64,000 nucleotides of DNA from Solen grandis (Eukaryota > Mollusca > Bivalvia > Adapedonta > Solenidae): the NCBI GenBank assembly GCA_021229015.1, contig CM037783.1, forward strand, positions 24,556,052 through 24,620,051, given 5' to 3'. The translations under genes and the position numbers were made by a program. Positions 12,831 to 24,815 of the stretch are shown piece after piece; within the stretch, counting starts at the first letter, position 1, and the number at the start of each line of letters is the position of its first letter. Under the pieces are notes generated by a model, which saw only the letters and a program-made list of their open reading frames with translations, was not told the DNA's origin and searched no databases.

Positions 12831-14637
12831 CAGGGCCTCCTCTGTATTTTTTAGACTTGTCGCCAACAAATTCGCCAAATCTAAAAAGTTGGAGCCACTT
12901 TAGAGCCATTTTAGAGCCAGAGTCTGAGCCAAAGTTTCAATAGCTAGATGAATGAATGAATGTTACATTAATTATTAGGTTTACAATTTTAGTGTCGGTA
13001 TTTGATTTAACTCTTTACCTTTATCTTACCATATAAATCCTGGGATTAAAAAAAGAAGTAACAAACAACCATGCAAATTTTAATTTTATTATTTAAATTA
13101 ATCAAAGCACATGTCATACAACAATATAACAGATAAAACAGGTTAACTTAAGCACATAGTGAAACGGAATGTCATAGATAAAATCATCATGGAATCACAT
13201 ATCTCCTTACATTCACATTGTTTGTTCCATTTTCTCAGCCAGCATTTTTTCATTCTCAAAATCATGATCAATGATGAAAGATTCTACGAGTCGACTATAC
13301 TTAACACAAGCATTGATTTTACCTACTAGTTCATCTTCTAACACAGACGCAATGCAGCCCTGGAACTGGTCAATCGAAGTGGAGTGCTCGTAGCTGGTGT
13401 GTCCATCACATTTCAGGTCACCTAGCACAGACACGCCCTGTCAAAACAAAATTATAACATATTTAAGCCATGGCAGCATCCTCATGTTCTGAAGTAAAAA
13501 AAAAAATGCAATTATGAATTTTTATCAGATGTCCTGGTATGCTTTTAAAATTTTGATGTCTTTTCAAGTAAATGTAATTAAAATATATTTATATTTAAAG
13601 CCTGTTCATATTAAAAATATTTAATTTTTTTTAAAAAATTTGATTTAAAAAAAAAATCAAAATACAATAAATTTTTGAGAAAATTAATTTACCTTTGATT
13701 TTTGCATGTTTAGTGACTGCCTCTTTTTTCATAATATTACACCCTGTTACAAATGAATTAGAATTTTGTGCTTTAATGCATATGTCACAGAACATTTCTT
13801 TGGTTTCTGGTTCATAGCGCAACCATGAGTGACCAACTTTCCAAGATTCCTTAAATTTTCTAACAGGAGAATTTTGAAATTTTAGAAGGAGGAGTCATAG
13901 TCAAAAACTCATCTTAAGTTCGCTTAGCGGCCATGGTGACAAGAAGGCCATATAGCAATTGACACAACCCCATGTCTTACTCAGCTTTTAAAGAAATCCG
14001 GGAGAACTGCAATTATCACCTCACTGAAGACAATTAACCAATTACTGGTCGTGTTATTTGTTGTTAATTCTGATTTGATTTTAATGAAAAGATCATTATA
14101 ATATAATTTTGCAAACAGTAATTAGTCGTAATCAAAATGAAGAGAACCGGTAGCGAGTGCAACAATCATGCCGGTATTTTGTTTTTAAAAGTATGGCGTG
14201 AATCTGTAATGATTGTAATTGCCTGTACCTTCGGCATACTTCAAATATACAAGGTCTTTTGTGTTTAATTCGCCGTCACACATACTTACCTAAAAACACA
14301 GTGCAATTAAAGCGTCTCAAAGTGTCACTCGAATCCACGATAAACAATGTTTTGACTGGTTGTCGCCTTTCACCACCACTAATGCCTCGGGGAATAGCTT
14401 GAAGAGGGTACCAGTCCACGGCCGCTTACATCATAGCAGACCGCGTATCGATTATTCTCACGAGTAAACCATCCGAACTTTTTTCAAGCGAGACACAGTC
14501 TGTGCCTCTTATATCATGCAAAAAATTTTGATCGAAAAAAGCAAGCGCCACTTATTTTCGCCACTTCTGAAAAATTAGCGCCACTTTCTTAAATTTGTCG
14601 CCACTGGCGCCATTGGCGATCGACAGCGGAGGCCCTG
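12831..14637 (-). mobile_element. hAT-like element with zinc-finger gene fragment
   Basis: Termini are inverted: CAGGGCCTCCTCTGT at 12831 and CAGGGCCTCCGCTGT read inward from 14637 (14 of 15 match). Subterminal GCCAC/GCGCCAC and TCGCC motifs cluster at both ends, as in hAT elements. CCAAT directly abuts both outer ends, so a 5-bp target-site duplication is possible; 5-6-bp duplications are known in some hAT groups. The 1.8-kb length is too short for a full hAT transposase, so this looks like an internally deleted element. Two minus-strand exon-like segments lie inside. Confidence 0.7.
13213..13856 (-). pseudogene. ZNF862/TTF-like zinc-finger gene remnant in hAT element
   Basis: The upstream segment (about 13697-13856, minus) encodes a TTF-type finger: SWKVGHSWLRYEPE, then MFCDIC, then FVTG and a final H. 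This layout (W..WL.Y, C-x2-C, FV.G, H) is known from ZNF862/KIAA1586-like, hAT-derived proteins. It is preceded by a TTCTCCTGTTAG acceptor and ends in an AAG|GTAAAT donor. The downstream segment (13213-13440) follows a TTTTGACAG acceptor and reads to a stop after EKMEQTM. An AATAAA signal lies at 13085-13090 on the same strand. Joining the two as drawn shifts the frame by one, so the copy is either broken or lacks an exon I cannot see. The transposase core is missing. Confidence 0.55.
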
Positions 14638-14882
14638 CCAATGATATTCTTTACCTTTTCATCATTATAGACACATGGGGTGTGATAAAATGATTAGGAC
14701 ATGATCACACAAGACATTGATTATTTAAAATTGATTGTTTTCCAAATTTAGAAATGGAAAAGTAATTAAGAATGGTTCCTACAAATTCTGGACTCTTTCT
14801 TGCCCCCCAGCATCCTGATTCTTCACAGTACTGGTAGTTTTCTGCTACGTCTTCTCCAGAACTCTGCTGTCTAATTACTTAC

Positions 14883-15015
14883 CTATTGACCAATCAGATG
14901 ACTCATTCACTGTACTGTGTAATATGTCTACATACAGAAGTGTGAGACAGCCTGGTTCTCTGAATTGTACTGAGCCAGTGTTGGTGTCTGGGACCAGTCT
15001 AGAGGTCCTCTGGTA
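14883..15015 (-). CDS. Candidate internal exon, unknown gene
   Basis: Minus strand: acceptor-like TTTAATAATATAG, 133 nt open in one phase (44 codons plus one base), then a consensus donor (AATAG|GTAAGT). The peptide includes RLVPDTNTGSVQFREPG and ends in SSDWSI. No family is recognised. A second phase is open for about 29 codons, so chance is a serious alternative. Confidence 0.22.
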
Positions 15016-15894
15016 CTATATTATTAAAGGACAGATTGGTCAACAGTGAGTCATGAAATGGCCTTGACCTTTTATTGTTTTTGCTGGCTGTGATGATAAA
15101 AAAAAGACTTTAAGCTTTTAATTCAAGCCTATTCTCTGTATTTTAAATGAATGTGAATTGTACTGTTTTAATATTTGATTAATAAATATGTTTAAACTAA
15201 TTTAGACTTTTTTTCACCCCATTTGATGAATTTTCCTTTGCTCACTCTGATGACCAGTAAGATTTTTTTCTATAATTTGGAGAACTTTCCTATTTTACCC
15301 CAATGTACTTTACATTGGATTATACATCCCTGTTACCAAAGAAACTGTAAATGTCAGTCCAGGATCTTTGACTTGATGCTCTTACCATTGGGTCACCAGT
15401 GACCATAAAATAAACTGAAGATAACAATGTTATTAGAACTTTAATTTTTTCCATGGCATCTTTGATTAAATCACAGTTGAACTATTTCAAAGTCAGACCA
15501 GACTTCCATTCCTTTAGGAAAACATTTCAAGGGTGCCTTGGAAGAAAATATTATTGTCACATTAGATAAGGCCACTTCAAATTTTGATATAATAACTTAT
15601 AGGACCAAAAAACTGTGATACTGTCACCAGTATCTTATATCATTATGGTCCATTTAATATTTGAAACAAAGTAAAATATATTTTAAAATACACTGACATT
15701 AATGTAATTTCTTAAGGTATATCAGGTAAAGATAATGAAGATGTCACTCATAATCTGTGAAAGATCAGAAATATAATGATTTATATATGATATCCCAAGG
15801 AAAAATGTGCAAAATCAAAAAAGCTGTTACAGAATTGAGAAAAACAGCATTTAAAAACAGTTATCTTCATGAACTCCTTTCATATCTTTTACAG
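15016..15894. other. Non-coding stretch
   Basis: AT-rich with no credible coding segment or recognised repeat. Confidence 0.5.
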
Positions 15895-16130
15895 GAGCCT
15901 TAAAAACGAAGTGATTGCATTGGTGACCAGTGCATACCAAGATCAGCCTGCACTGATGTGCAGGCTGATCATGATCTGCACTGTTTGCTACTCAGTCTAT
16001 ACATTTTCAGCAAGCATCCTCAAAAGGTACTTATGGTACCAAAATGAAGAAAAGACGAGCGAAATTAAGAAATTTAGCATTGCATGGGTAAAAACATAAG
16101 AACCATGATAAGGGAGGATGCCTCTTAACA
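15895..16130 (+). repeat. Hairpin-bearing repeat (family J)
   Basis: Contains the perfect hairpin GATCAGCCTGCA / TGCAGGCTGATC at 15941-15970 with a 6-nt loop. Family A has the same module, but the flanks here (GACCAGTGCATACCAA, CTACTCAGTCTATAC) differ. Fragments with the same module occur near 22.1, 22.63 and 23.67 kb. A 76-codon frame across it is incidental. Confidence 0.55.
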
Positions 16131-16835
16131 CTAAAGGCAATAAAACTGTTGCACAATCAGATGGAATCACTCTCTAGGCCCCTGCATTTTGTACTCCTGC
16201 AACTTTTTCTCCTGCACAAGGAAGTCTATCAGAAGAACCAGTCTGCTATTTGTTTTCCCAGTCATTTTGTTCTTCCAATCTATCAGTGTACCAGTTTGAC
16301 TGGGTGGGGTATCTTCCACTCAAGTGGATTCTGGGATATGCTGACATCCTGGAAGTAATCATTGGACAGTTGGCTATTGTTTTCAGTGTTATTTTTGAAC
16401 CCATATTGCCTTTTTATCATGGTAGTAACATTTTAATCTTTCTAATTGCGTCCCACCCTTATAAACTTTCTCTGACTCATCTTTGTTTGAAAATTAATTA
16501 TGCCTATCTGCATTAAATGACAGTTTAGGATCTATTTGTGTCTGAGAGAAATTTTTTCAGATATTAATCTGGCTATTAAGCATTGTTTCTGAAGATTAGA
16601 GAAATCTGCGCTAAATTTACAGGTTGATCATTTTCATGGTTTACAGTCAATCTGAAGATCAGACTGGTTATGAGCCATCTTAATGTTTCATTTTCCCACT
16701 ACCCTGATACCCTGTTTTCAAATGTAACGCCAATTAATTACTAAACTGGATAGTGATTTCAAAAGTTCATATTATAAAGTTTGGGCATGTGTCAAAAATG
16801 AATGAATCTAAATAAAGGTCTTAACATTCTACATA
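16131..16835. other. Non-coding stretch
   Basis: Two overlapping open frames (16149-16516) look like random composition and have no domain. Nothing else is recognised. Confidence 0.45.
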
Positions 16836-16968
16836 TACTGTGACGGTATTGCCACCATTCTTTTTCTATGGTTTCTATGAGTGACCATATGTCTGTAGTT
16901 AGGGATTAATAGACATTAATCAAAATCAAATTCTTAGTCAATGACCATCTTTGAACTAGCTGCTTTAA
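16836..16968 (+). repeat. Repeat family H, partial copy 2
   Basis: Matches the right half of family H: TGTCTGTAG block, TAATAGACATTAATC, AAATCAAATTCT and ATGACCATCT...GAACTAGCTGC. The left half is absent. Confidence 0.5.
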
Positions 16969-17440
16969 TGGTTTAACTCAGAGCTTTGCCTCTCTAGCAA
17001 AAGTCTTTTCTAAGCAGGAATAAAAAACACATTAACACACTTTGATGAAGAAACTGGAAAAAATCTACAACAGATATTGATCCTCAAGGTCTCTATAATG
17101 TACACAGAACACAAACAGGAACAGGAGATATGTTTCTCCAGCTTTGATCTGTTTCTTGTTCCCTTCAGTTTTCCCAAAGGGCCTCCCCATTATTGTCTCA
17201 ACACACAGATGTATGACAAACCAGTGAACATGTTTTTTTTTAATTTGTTTTTTTTCAATTTCAGCTGACCATCTGTTTACATCATGGAGGAGTTCTAGTC
17301 ATTTATACATTACATGTAGAACTTAATATTATAGACTTCTGGATGACCTGATGTTCAGTATAGTTCCATGTTCTCAATCATTACAAAGTTTATGACTTTA
17401 TGGTTTCTGCATTACTTTTCAACATTAACTTAAATCACTG

Positions 17441-17681
17441 TAACTCTTTACGTCATATAAACTCATTCTGACTCAGTGGCAAACTGAGCAGACCCAGATC
17501 AGATCAGATCAGATAAGATCAGAGTCTCCATTGTTTGTTCTTATACAATATGGAAGTTCAGATTCTATACAGTCTGCATGGCAAAGAAAAATCCACAGTT
17601 TGGCATACCATTAAATGCTCCGTTTCATCAAATCATACATTTTTTTTTGTATATAAATATTCATGCAGTAAAGCCCAGTTA
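17441..17681 (-). mobile_element. Family B TTAA MITE, reverse copy
   Basis: Starts TAACTCTTTACGTCATATAA, then CAGACCCAGATCAGATC with a local GATCA expansion (17494-17521), and a TTCAGATTCTATACAGTCTGC block that is the reverse of the family B GTAGAATCTGAGCT block. It ends near AAGCCCAGTTAA. Diverged. Confidence 0.6.
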
Positions 17682-17787
17682 ATAAGGTTCAATACAAAAG
17701 GTACATGAGAAAACAATCATCGGATCCAGTATCACATGCTTATTACATGTATGATTACTTCAAGATACTAAGGAGCCTGGTAAAGCT

Positions 17788-18029
17788 TTAACCCTTTCCC
17801 TCATAGAGGAAACCATGAAAAGACCTATGCGAACAACATAAAACCAGATCAGCCTGCGAGTAACTCGCAGGCTGATCAGGTTTTATGCTGTTCGCTGCTC
17901 CTCAGTGGTCTGGAAATGAGGACTTTATAATTAAATTTGGTAAGGTTTAACTGTGGTTTTCTGCAGATCAGGCTTTATGTGGTACCTATTGAGTGCGTCA
18001 AAATGAGTCTATATGAGGGAAAGGGTTAA
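17788..18029 (+). mobile_element. Family A TTAA MITE, copy 2
   Basis: TTAA at both ends, intact CCCTTTCCCTCATA termini, and the full central palindrome (about 17829-17895) with one change in the left arm (AACAACATAA). 242 bp. Close similarity to the copies at 23.8 and 25.0 kb implies recent spread. Confidence 0.92.
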
Positions 18030-18103
18030 TCATTACAGATGTACAAATGAGTCATTTATATGTTAACTGCTCAATCTGATAACATGTTAATCTGATTCAA
18101 TAC

Positions 18104-18235
18104 TTAACCCATTACTCATGAATATTCTTGTATTAATCATGACTTAATGAATATTTAAGTGATATATGAATAATGGATTTTCTTCTGTTGTGCAGACAGT
18201 GTAGAATCTGAGCTAAAATAATGTATGAGCAAAAA
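18104..18235 (+). mobile_element. Family B TTAA MITE, truncated copy
   Basis: Begins TTAACCCATTACTCATGAAT and continues to the diagnostic TGTAGAATCTGAGCTAAAAT and GTATGAGC block, then loses similarity. The right half is missing. Confidence 0.55.
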
Positions 18236-20284
18236 AAGACACTGATCATAATAATTACAATAGAATTATGAGCATATATGTTTAAATGTTAAATAAATAG
18301 ACATTTAAAATGTAATATCACATAACATCAGCAAAACACAGCTTGGTTGCAAAACTTTTTCTAACCCAGTAACCATATTTCTTAAACAGAATTTTTTTCT
18401 TTTCATAAAAATCAAGAAACTAGCCCACTTTTCATCCTCAAATATCACAAATACCACTGATTACATACACATTTTCTTCAGACAAAAAAAACCCTAACAA
18501 TTTGCAAAATTAACAAAAAGCACAACCAAATCATTTTTTTTTTTTTGGGGCTGACATGTTATCATATTGTTACATTACCAAAGCATCTTGGTTACACTTT
18601 GTTCACTGATTCAATGCCCTGCAGTCATTTGCAGTGTTAGTTTACATTAGTTTGTTCATAACAAACATCCCACCAGCTGGGAAATAGTACAAAAACATGG
18701 TGTAGTTTCTTTTTTACATGGAAAATATTGAAATACAAAATTTAATGTGATTTTGTCATTAACAAATGAGAACAAGACTCCTGGATATAGATTCATGAAT
18801 CTTTATAAAATCAGACAAAAAGTGTGGAATTTTTAATGCATTCTTCAACAAGGAAAAAACACTGTTTGAACATATGTATAATTTAAAAATACTTTTTTTT
18901 TCTAAGATGATATGTTTTTTTTTATTGACATAATTATAATCATATAAAACAGAATTATGCAAAAATGGTATTCTGTGACACTTAGCAAAATGTTAAGGTT
19001 AAAACGTCTATTAAATGTGTCTGTATGTAAAAAAAAACAGATCAGCATCTCCAATATGACAATTACTATGGCAGAACTATTTTACCCTTCCTAATGACAA
19101 TAGCATTGACCTCATTAATATTCATGAGATGGCTACAACAATTCAATTTATTAAGATACAGATCTTGGGTAACCGAGTATCACAGAGGCAGCCATCAGAA
19201 CCAATGAGGCAGCAAAGAGGCAGATCGCTAATTGTGTCATCTCCGGTAATCAGAACGTTCTACGGGCAACCTGACCTGGCACGATGACTCACCTAAGATC
19301 TGATCACAATGACTAAACTCCAAACAAAACAATAACATTAGGGAGTTCCTGACAGCATGGTCTAGAAAACAATGTCTTGCAATATTGATTGAGGGAACAA
19401 CAGTTAAAACTTTAATTAATCATGACTGATCAATGGCAATTAACTCCCAAGAAATTGATTAATATGCTGTATATTAATTAAGCCAAAATGAAGGACCATC
19501 AATCTATAATAAGGTAAACAACCAAGACCTGTACTTCAGTTATTTTTAATATAACTCTTTTTTTTATCCAGGTTATTTTAAACACTTACACTTGTAGACC
19601 ATATGGAAGACTAGTTTCATCCATTATTTGCATAAAGATTTTAACATCATCAATTAAAAAACATATGTAGTATTAAATAAAAGATAAGTTAAATGATAAA
19701 TAAGAAATGATAAATAAATCATTAATTCCTTTATCTGTTTGATACAACAACCCTACAAAAGTATCAATTTATTTACTTAATTACACTAATTACTAATGGC
19801 AAAGTATACAAGGAAATGAGTAATAACAATTATATCTATCAATAATCAATAATTCTTAATAATGAAATAAAACACATCATATGATACATCAACATACAGT
19901 TTCATGTGTCATGTCAATGACTCATCACCAGACTGTGCACCCTTAAACCCTGTAAAAGTGCACCCTTGCCTCCTTAACCCCCATCATTCAGGTACTTCTA
20001 CTTAACACTGTGATACTCACATCTAAAACTTAGTCAGACAAGATCTTCACTCTGAACAGGCTCAAATTCCAACAGCAATACTTTACTGTAAAGGATACTT
20101 AAAATCTTAAGGCAGATCATTCACAGATGATTTGTAGAAATTATAAAAATAATTTTCTACTCTCCTTCGTTAATGTTGGTGAAGTCTTTGTTTCCTGACA
20201 AACAAACCTGCCAAGTGAAGTTCACATTGCCAAGAAAACAATAACAATATTTTTATAAACATGACTTCAGCGACATGACATGTT
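18236..20284. other. Non-coding stretch
   Basis: Extremely AT-rich, with many poly-A/T runs and TAATTA motifs. No gene or complete repeat recognised. Confidence 0.5.
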
Positions 20285-20466
20285 CTGCAACATGGCGTCT
20301 TCACCAATTCAGGGTAGCAATTTTGTAAGTTCAGCCTATGAAGTTAGTGCATACACAAAGACTGAATGTGATCAGCCAAGTGACAGAAAATTAAAACAGA
20401 AATTCTAAATAAAGTTTTATAACTCTTATTTAGTTTAAATACCATCTGTGACAGTATTGCCTGTGA

Positions 20467-20738
20467 CTGTTTGTTTGGTTTAACGTCCCACCAACAGTAT
20501 TTCAGTCATTTGGAGACAATGTCTACTTTAGACAGATATAGTGCTGCCACACTGCAGTATCACGCCGTAGACATGAGGCATGATACCATACTCAGTCACA
20601 TTATCCTGACACTGGACCAACCAGTCCTGGAACTACCCTTATATACTGAGCACCAAGCAGGGAGCTATAACAGTACCATTTTTTACAACTTGGGTATGTT
20701 GCAGCCGGGGATCGAACCCACAACCTTCTGCTCCCAGC
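20467..20738 (-). mobile_element. tRNA-derived SINE family F, copy 2
   Basis: Same body as the 11.1-kb copy, with a clear B-box (GGTTCGATCCC on the minus strand) near 20705-20720. The tRNA-like head to the right is shorter, so this copy looks truncated in its 5' head. It lies within a family H repeat. Confidence 0.75.
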
Positions 20739-20791
20739 CTGTGATTGGGAAAACACCCACCACAAATGGTTGCATAATGTGACCATGGGTC

Positions 20792-21191
20792 TAGAGATGT
20801 AACAATTCACAGGTGCACCGCATAAACGAAGTTTAAAATCCCTAGGTACCAAACATACTGGTAGGAATCTACTATACCATTTTTTTTCGATAAAAATATG
20901 CCTACCAAAAGGTCATGTTATAATCAATATTACCTCTTAGAACAATTAGAGTAACCTCCCTTGTCAGTGTGTTTCAAAATGGAGTCCAGTGACAAGCTAG
21001 GTTGAGGAATATGAATTTGTTCCAAACAAAACAACAATAAGCAATATTTGGGCAATATTGGAAATTGATCGAAGAAGGAAACATCTACAAAACACAGCTT
21101 GGTTGCAAAACATATTAATACATATCACAATACAGAGGCTATTGTATCGCAACATATCACAATACAATTTTGGAGAACGTTACTCAGCCCT
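20792..21191. mobile_element. Possible hAT-like MITE
   Basis: Left end TAGAGATGTAACAATTCACA resembles the TAG(G)GATGTAACGATTCA start common to hAT elements. The right end ...AACGTTACTCAGCCCT resembles the reverse of such an end. About 400 bp with AATACA/ATCGCAAC repeats inside. No clear 8-bp duplication flanks it, so this is tentative. Confidence 0.35.
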
Positions 21192-21336
21192 TTGTATACA
21201 TGTGTCTGTAGATGGGTATTGATAGACGTTATTCACAGTCATATAGATAAAAATCAAATTCTCAATCGATGACCATCTGTGAACTAGCTGCCTTAAATCA
21301 ATCTCCGCGCACAAGTTACGTCAAGCTACGCTACTT

Positions 21337-21566
21337 TAACCACTGCCACCACACAAGTCACTTGATGATAGTTGAAACCATGCGACCAACATTTATAATT
21401 TTATAAATTAATGTTATATGATTTGATTTTTTACTTTTCTCGAAATCATGAATGTCATTTTCGTAAAATATAACGAAACTGATATGATATATTCAAAAGC
21501 TAGTCATAAATGATAGAAGTAAATCCAGCCTATATCAGCCAAATCTACTTCTGGTGGCAGTGGTTA
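21337..21566. repeat. 230-bp segment with 15-bp perfect inverted ends
   Basis: TAACCACTGCCACCA at 21337-21351 recurs as its exact reverse complement at 21552-21566. The interior is AT-rich. It could be a one-off short DNA transposon or a structured region; no target duplication was identified. Confidence 0.5.
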
Positions 21567-22707
21567 TCGACAACTGTAAGGGGAAATAACTACTGCGGCA
21601 GAGTTTGGCCTTAAATAATTCTTTAACAATTTTTGCTGCATGAGTACTGGGACTCGCTAAGCTATAAAAATATGAGTCTAAGTACAGAAAGTATGTATCC
21701 GACTTAATTTCAATAGTATTTTCCCTGTGTTTTATGCATCCAGTGGATGCACTGAAATTAAAACCTTGTATCCACAGCAAAATCATTGCATCTAGGACGC
21801 ATGATACAGAGGTAAAAAAATCACTGAATAGGGTAAACTGAAAGCTGTTTTATTTGGTTAAATGCCTATTTCTATGACAAAACATATTCACTGGCATTAT
21901 AAGAAAGGGACTTATACGGAAATGACAATGTTGATATAAATGGTTCACTTTTAAAACAGACAAAATTTTGTTATGAAATGAAACGCTAGGGAGCAAGACT
22001 GATGAAATATGTTGCTAAGTACATGTATGAAGAATTACTAAGTATACTATTAGTAGAAGCCAGGTTAGGGGAGATAAGTTGAGAAGTATTATTTGCAGGC
22101 TGATCTGGTTTTACATAGCCATAAAAGGTCTGTTCCTTGACAGCTTGACTATAAATAAAAGTCAGTGAATTTATAGATTATGTTCTACAAATTTTGCTTG
22201 CTGCACACTAGACAGTCAAGATGGGTACCAGTTGTAATTTTGTTATCCAAGTGCATTCTGGGTAAGAGTGTTAACATCTGCAACCGCATAGCAACCTAAA
22301 TCACCTTGAACATGACCTGTCACTTTGGGTCACTTGAATATACACCCCCACAACTCCTCCACAAGCTCCTTGTGGTAAACAAAATGTATACCACAAGATG
22401 ATGAACCCCAAATACAGACTGAGAGACAGATGGACGGATTAATAGATAGATGGCCAGACACCTTCAAACACTTCCACACATCTTGTTCAGTCTATGGAAA
22501 CAAGACACAGATCCCTAGCAGAATGAAGGAGGAATTTAAAAAGTTATGTCAACAGACAGACTGACACTAGAAAGTCTGGTTGAACACTAAGATCATCACA
22601 AGTCCATGACTTATAGTAGTGTATCATGACTGATCAGTTTGCAAGCTGATCATGTATCATACTGGTTGTATGGACACAGTTACATATTTGTATATAAGGA
22701 GAAATAA
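21567..22707. other. Non-coding stretch with hairpin-module fragments
   Basis: No coding segment recognised. Fragments of the GCAGGCTGATC module occur near 22096 and 22630-22645. Confidence 0.45.
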
Positions 22708-22820
22708 GAGTGTTCTTTGGAACACATGTGTCGCCTGCTGAAGACAGACAGACTGACCGGAAGACAGACAATGGAAAAGTGATCCCTATGTGTCACCTCT
22801 GCTTACAGCAGGTGACACAA
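22708..22820 (+). repeat. Repeat family C, copy 2
   Basis: GTGTTCTTTGGAACACATGT at the left, CGCCTGCTGAAG, a GACAGACAGACTGAC stretch, and CCTATGTGTCACCTCTGC...CAGCAGGTGACAC at the right. One of the best-preserved copies. Confidence 0.85.
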
Positions 22821-23715
22821 AAACCAAGACCATCTAGTATAAAGTTTAACAAGATTTTTTTCCCCATTATCCATTTATTTAACTGTTTTGGTTCCTGAAC
22901 CTTTGAGATTATAAGCTACATGCAGCTTCCATATTTATTTATGTAAAAACAAAATGCCACATACCTTATTTATCTTTCAAATATTGTTATATCTCAAGAC
23001 ACCTGGCTCTTTTGAATATTAAAATGCAAAATCACACAAAATCAAGGTTTTTTAAAAAAAAACAATATGGAATATAATTACTGTAGCAGACTTAATTAAA
23101 ATAAAGAAATAAATATTGCAATTAAGTTAGAAACCAACCATAACATGTAAATCCCTGGCATAAATAATCCGCTAGAATCCAAGCAAAGGCCAAACACATG
23201 CATGCATGCTGAAGTTGTGGAGCAATGCCGGCAAAATCCAATACCATGTATAGAATATTTCTATGAATTATTGATCTTTAAAATCACCCAGTCTGGCTTT
23301 TACTGGGAACCAGCCAAGCATATATTGATGCTGAACTCGGGTACCAGCCCAGAGCATTTTCCTGTATATGGAAGGGAATCCAATATGTCCTGAAAGTATT
23401 GGGGAAATAACAGCCTCCTAGCAAATGGGTCCAGTAATTTACTGCCTGGATCCTGTGTTAAATAGATAGTCATGGGGTAAATGGACACAGACAACTCGGT
23501 GTTTGACTCTTTTGTTCAGATGCTCAGCAGCATTAGGAAGGATGGAAGAGACCAGCAAACTGTGCTTCATTTCAACATTGTTACGCATTCAACAGCAGTG
23601 TTTTATGGGGATCTTCTTTATGAATTTTCAAATGTTGCCATCAGATTAGGATATTGGCCATTACAATTTGATCAGGTTTTCATGCAGGCTGATCAGGTTT
23701 TATACTGTGGGTAGT
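22821..23715. other. Non-coding stretch
   Basis: Short frames on both strands overlap between 23200 and 23714, and none has a recognised domain. The last 60 bp contain a GCAGGCTGATCAGGTTTTAT fragment of the hairpin module. Confidence 0.4.
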
Positions 23716-24190
23716 TTAACTCCTTACCTCATGAATTTTTATTTTACAATTTTTGGACTTGATGAATATTGATTCACTGATCTTTAACCCTTTCCCTCAT
23801 AGAGGACACCATGAAAAGACCTATGCGAACAACATAAAACCAGATCAGCCTGCGAGTAACTCGCAGGCTGATCAGGTTTTATGCTGTTCGCTGCTCCTCA
23901 GTGGTCTGGAAATGAGAATTTTGTAATTAAATTTGGTAAGGTTTAACTGTGGTTTTCTGCAGATCAGGCTTTATGTGATACCTATTGAGTGCTCAAAATG
24001 AGTCTATATGAGGGAAAGGGTTAAAATGGTCTGTGCTGACATGCTGACTGTGTAGAATTTGAGCTAGAATAGTGTATGAGCAAACAGAGGAGACCCGATC
24101 CTACCAGCTTCTCGCAGGAGCCATTTGATCTGGGTCTGCTACGTTTGCCAGGGTGTCTAAACATGTCTATAATATGAGGTAAAGGGTTAT
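23716..24190 (+). mobile_element. Family B TTAA MITE carrying a nested family A
   Basis: Left end TTAACTCCTTACCTCATGAA, right end ATATGAGGTAAAGGGTTAT. Family B core blocks (TGTAGAATTTGAGCTAGAAT, GAGGAGACCCGATC, TTTGATCTGGGTCTGC) follow the nested element. A complete family A copy (23784-24024) interrupts the left part, so A was still active after B. Confidence 0.8.
23784..24024 (+). mobile_element. Family A TTAA MITE, copy 3 (nested)
   Basis: Complete element, 241 bp, TTAA on both sides, full palindrome. It sits inside a family B element. It differs from copy 2 at only a few positions, for example GAGGACACC near the left end. Confidence 0.93.
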
Positions 24191-24717
24191 TGAACTATAG
24201 CACAGTCTTTTTCTGACTAAGAATATACCCAAGTCTAATCTGACTTTTATATGGTCAAACACGCAGTATTGTACCCAGACATATTCAACTAGTAGGGAAA
24301 AATCTCTAGCTTATTCCTCAAAGCTCACTTAGATGAGACAAGTATAACAAAACTTCCTTATGAATAATAAAAATGTACTGAAGCTGAAAAACTCTGGACA
24401 ACAACAGGTGAAACGTTGGGTATCCCATTGCTATCTCATACATGGAATATTAATACAAGATTTTATTGAAGAAAAGTTAAGGGTATCTGCTCATGGTATG
24501 AAACCAAGACTGCATGACCTAGATACTCTAATATCATAACATACGTCATACATCTTGTAATAAAACTTTATATCGTAGTTCATTTTACAATAATTAACAT
24601 CTCAACCAGTCATGCCTTATGGTAAAGTTTGGGATATGAAGACCATTGAAACTGATACTGTCTATAAATATTACCACAAATATCTAAAATATTCTCGCTG
24701 TTTATGAGGAAAACAAA
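24191..24717. other. Non-coding stretch
   Basis: Nothing recognised. Confidence 0.45.
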
Positions 24718-24815
24718 AGTGCGTTCTTTGGAATACGTCTCTCACCTGCCAAAGCGTGACAGAAAAAGTGTGATAGAAAATTGTGACAGACAGACATGTA
24801 AGCAGATGTGACACA
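24718..24815 (+). repeat. Repeat family C, copy 3
   Basis: GCGTTCTTTGGAATACGTCT, CACCTGCCAAAGCGTGACAG, a purine-rich stretch, and GCAGATGTGACACAAAAAA at the end. About 100 bp, with the CCTATGTGTCACCTC block missing. Confidence 0.7.

Larger units (their letters stand above)
20285..21300 (+). repeat. Repeat family H, copy 3, split by insertions
   Basis: The left part (20285-20466) and right part (about 21192-21300) match family H at 28.4-28.76 kb. They are separated by a SINE (20467-20738) and a hAT-like short element (20792-21191), with a remnant of H between them. This gives the order of insertion: H first, the others later. Confidence 0.55.
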
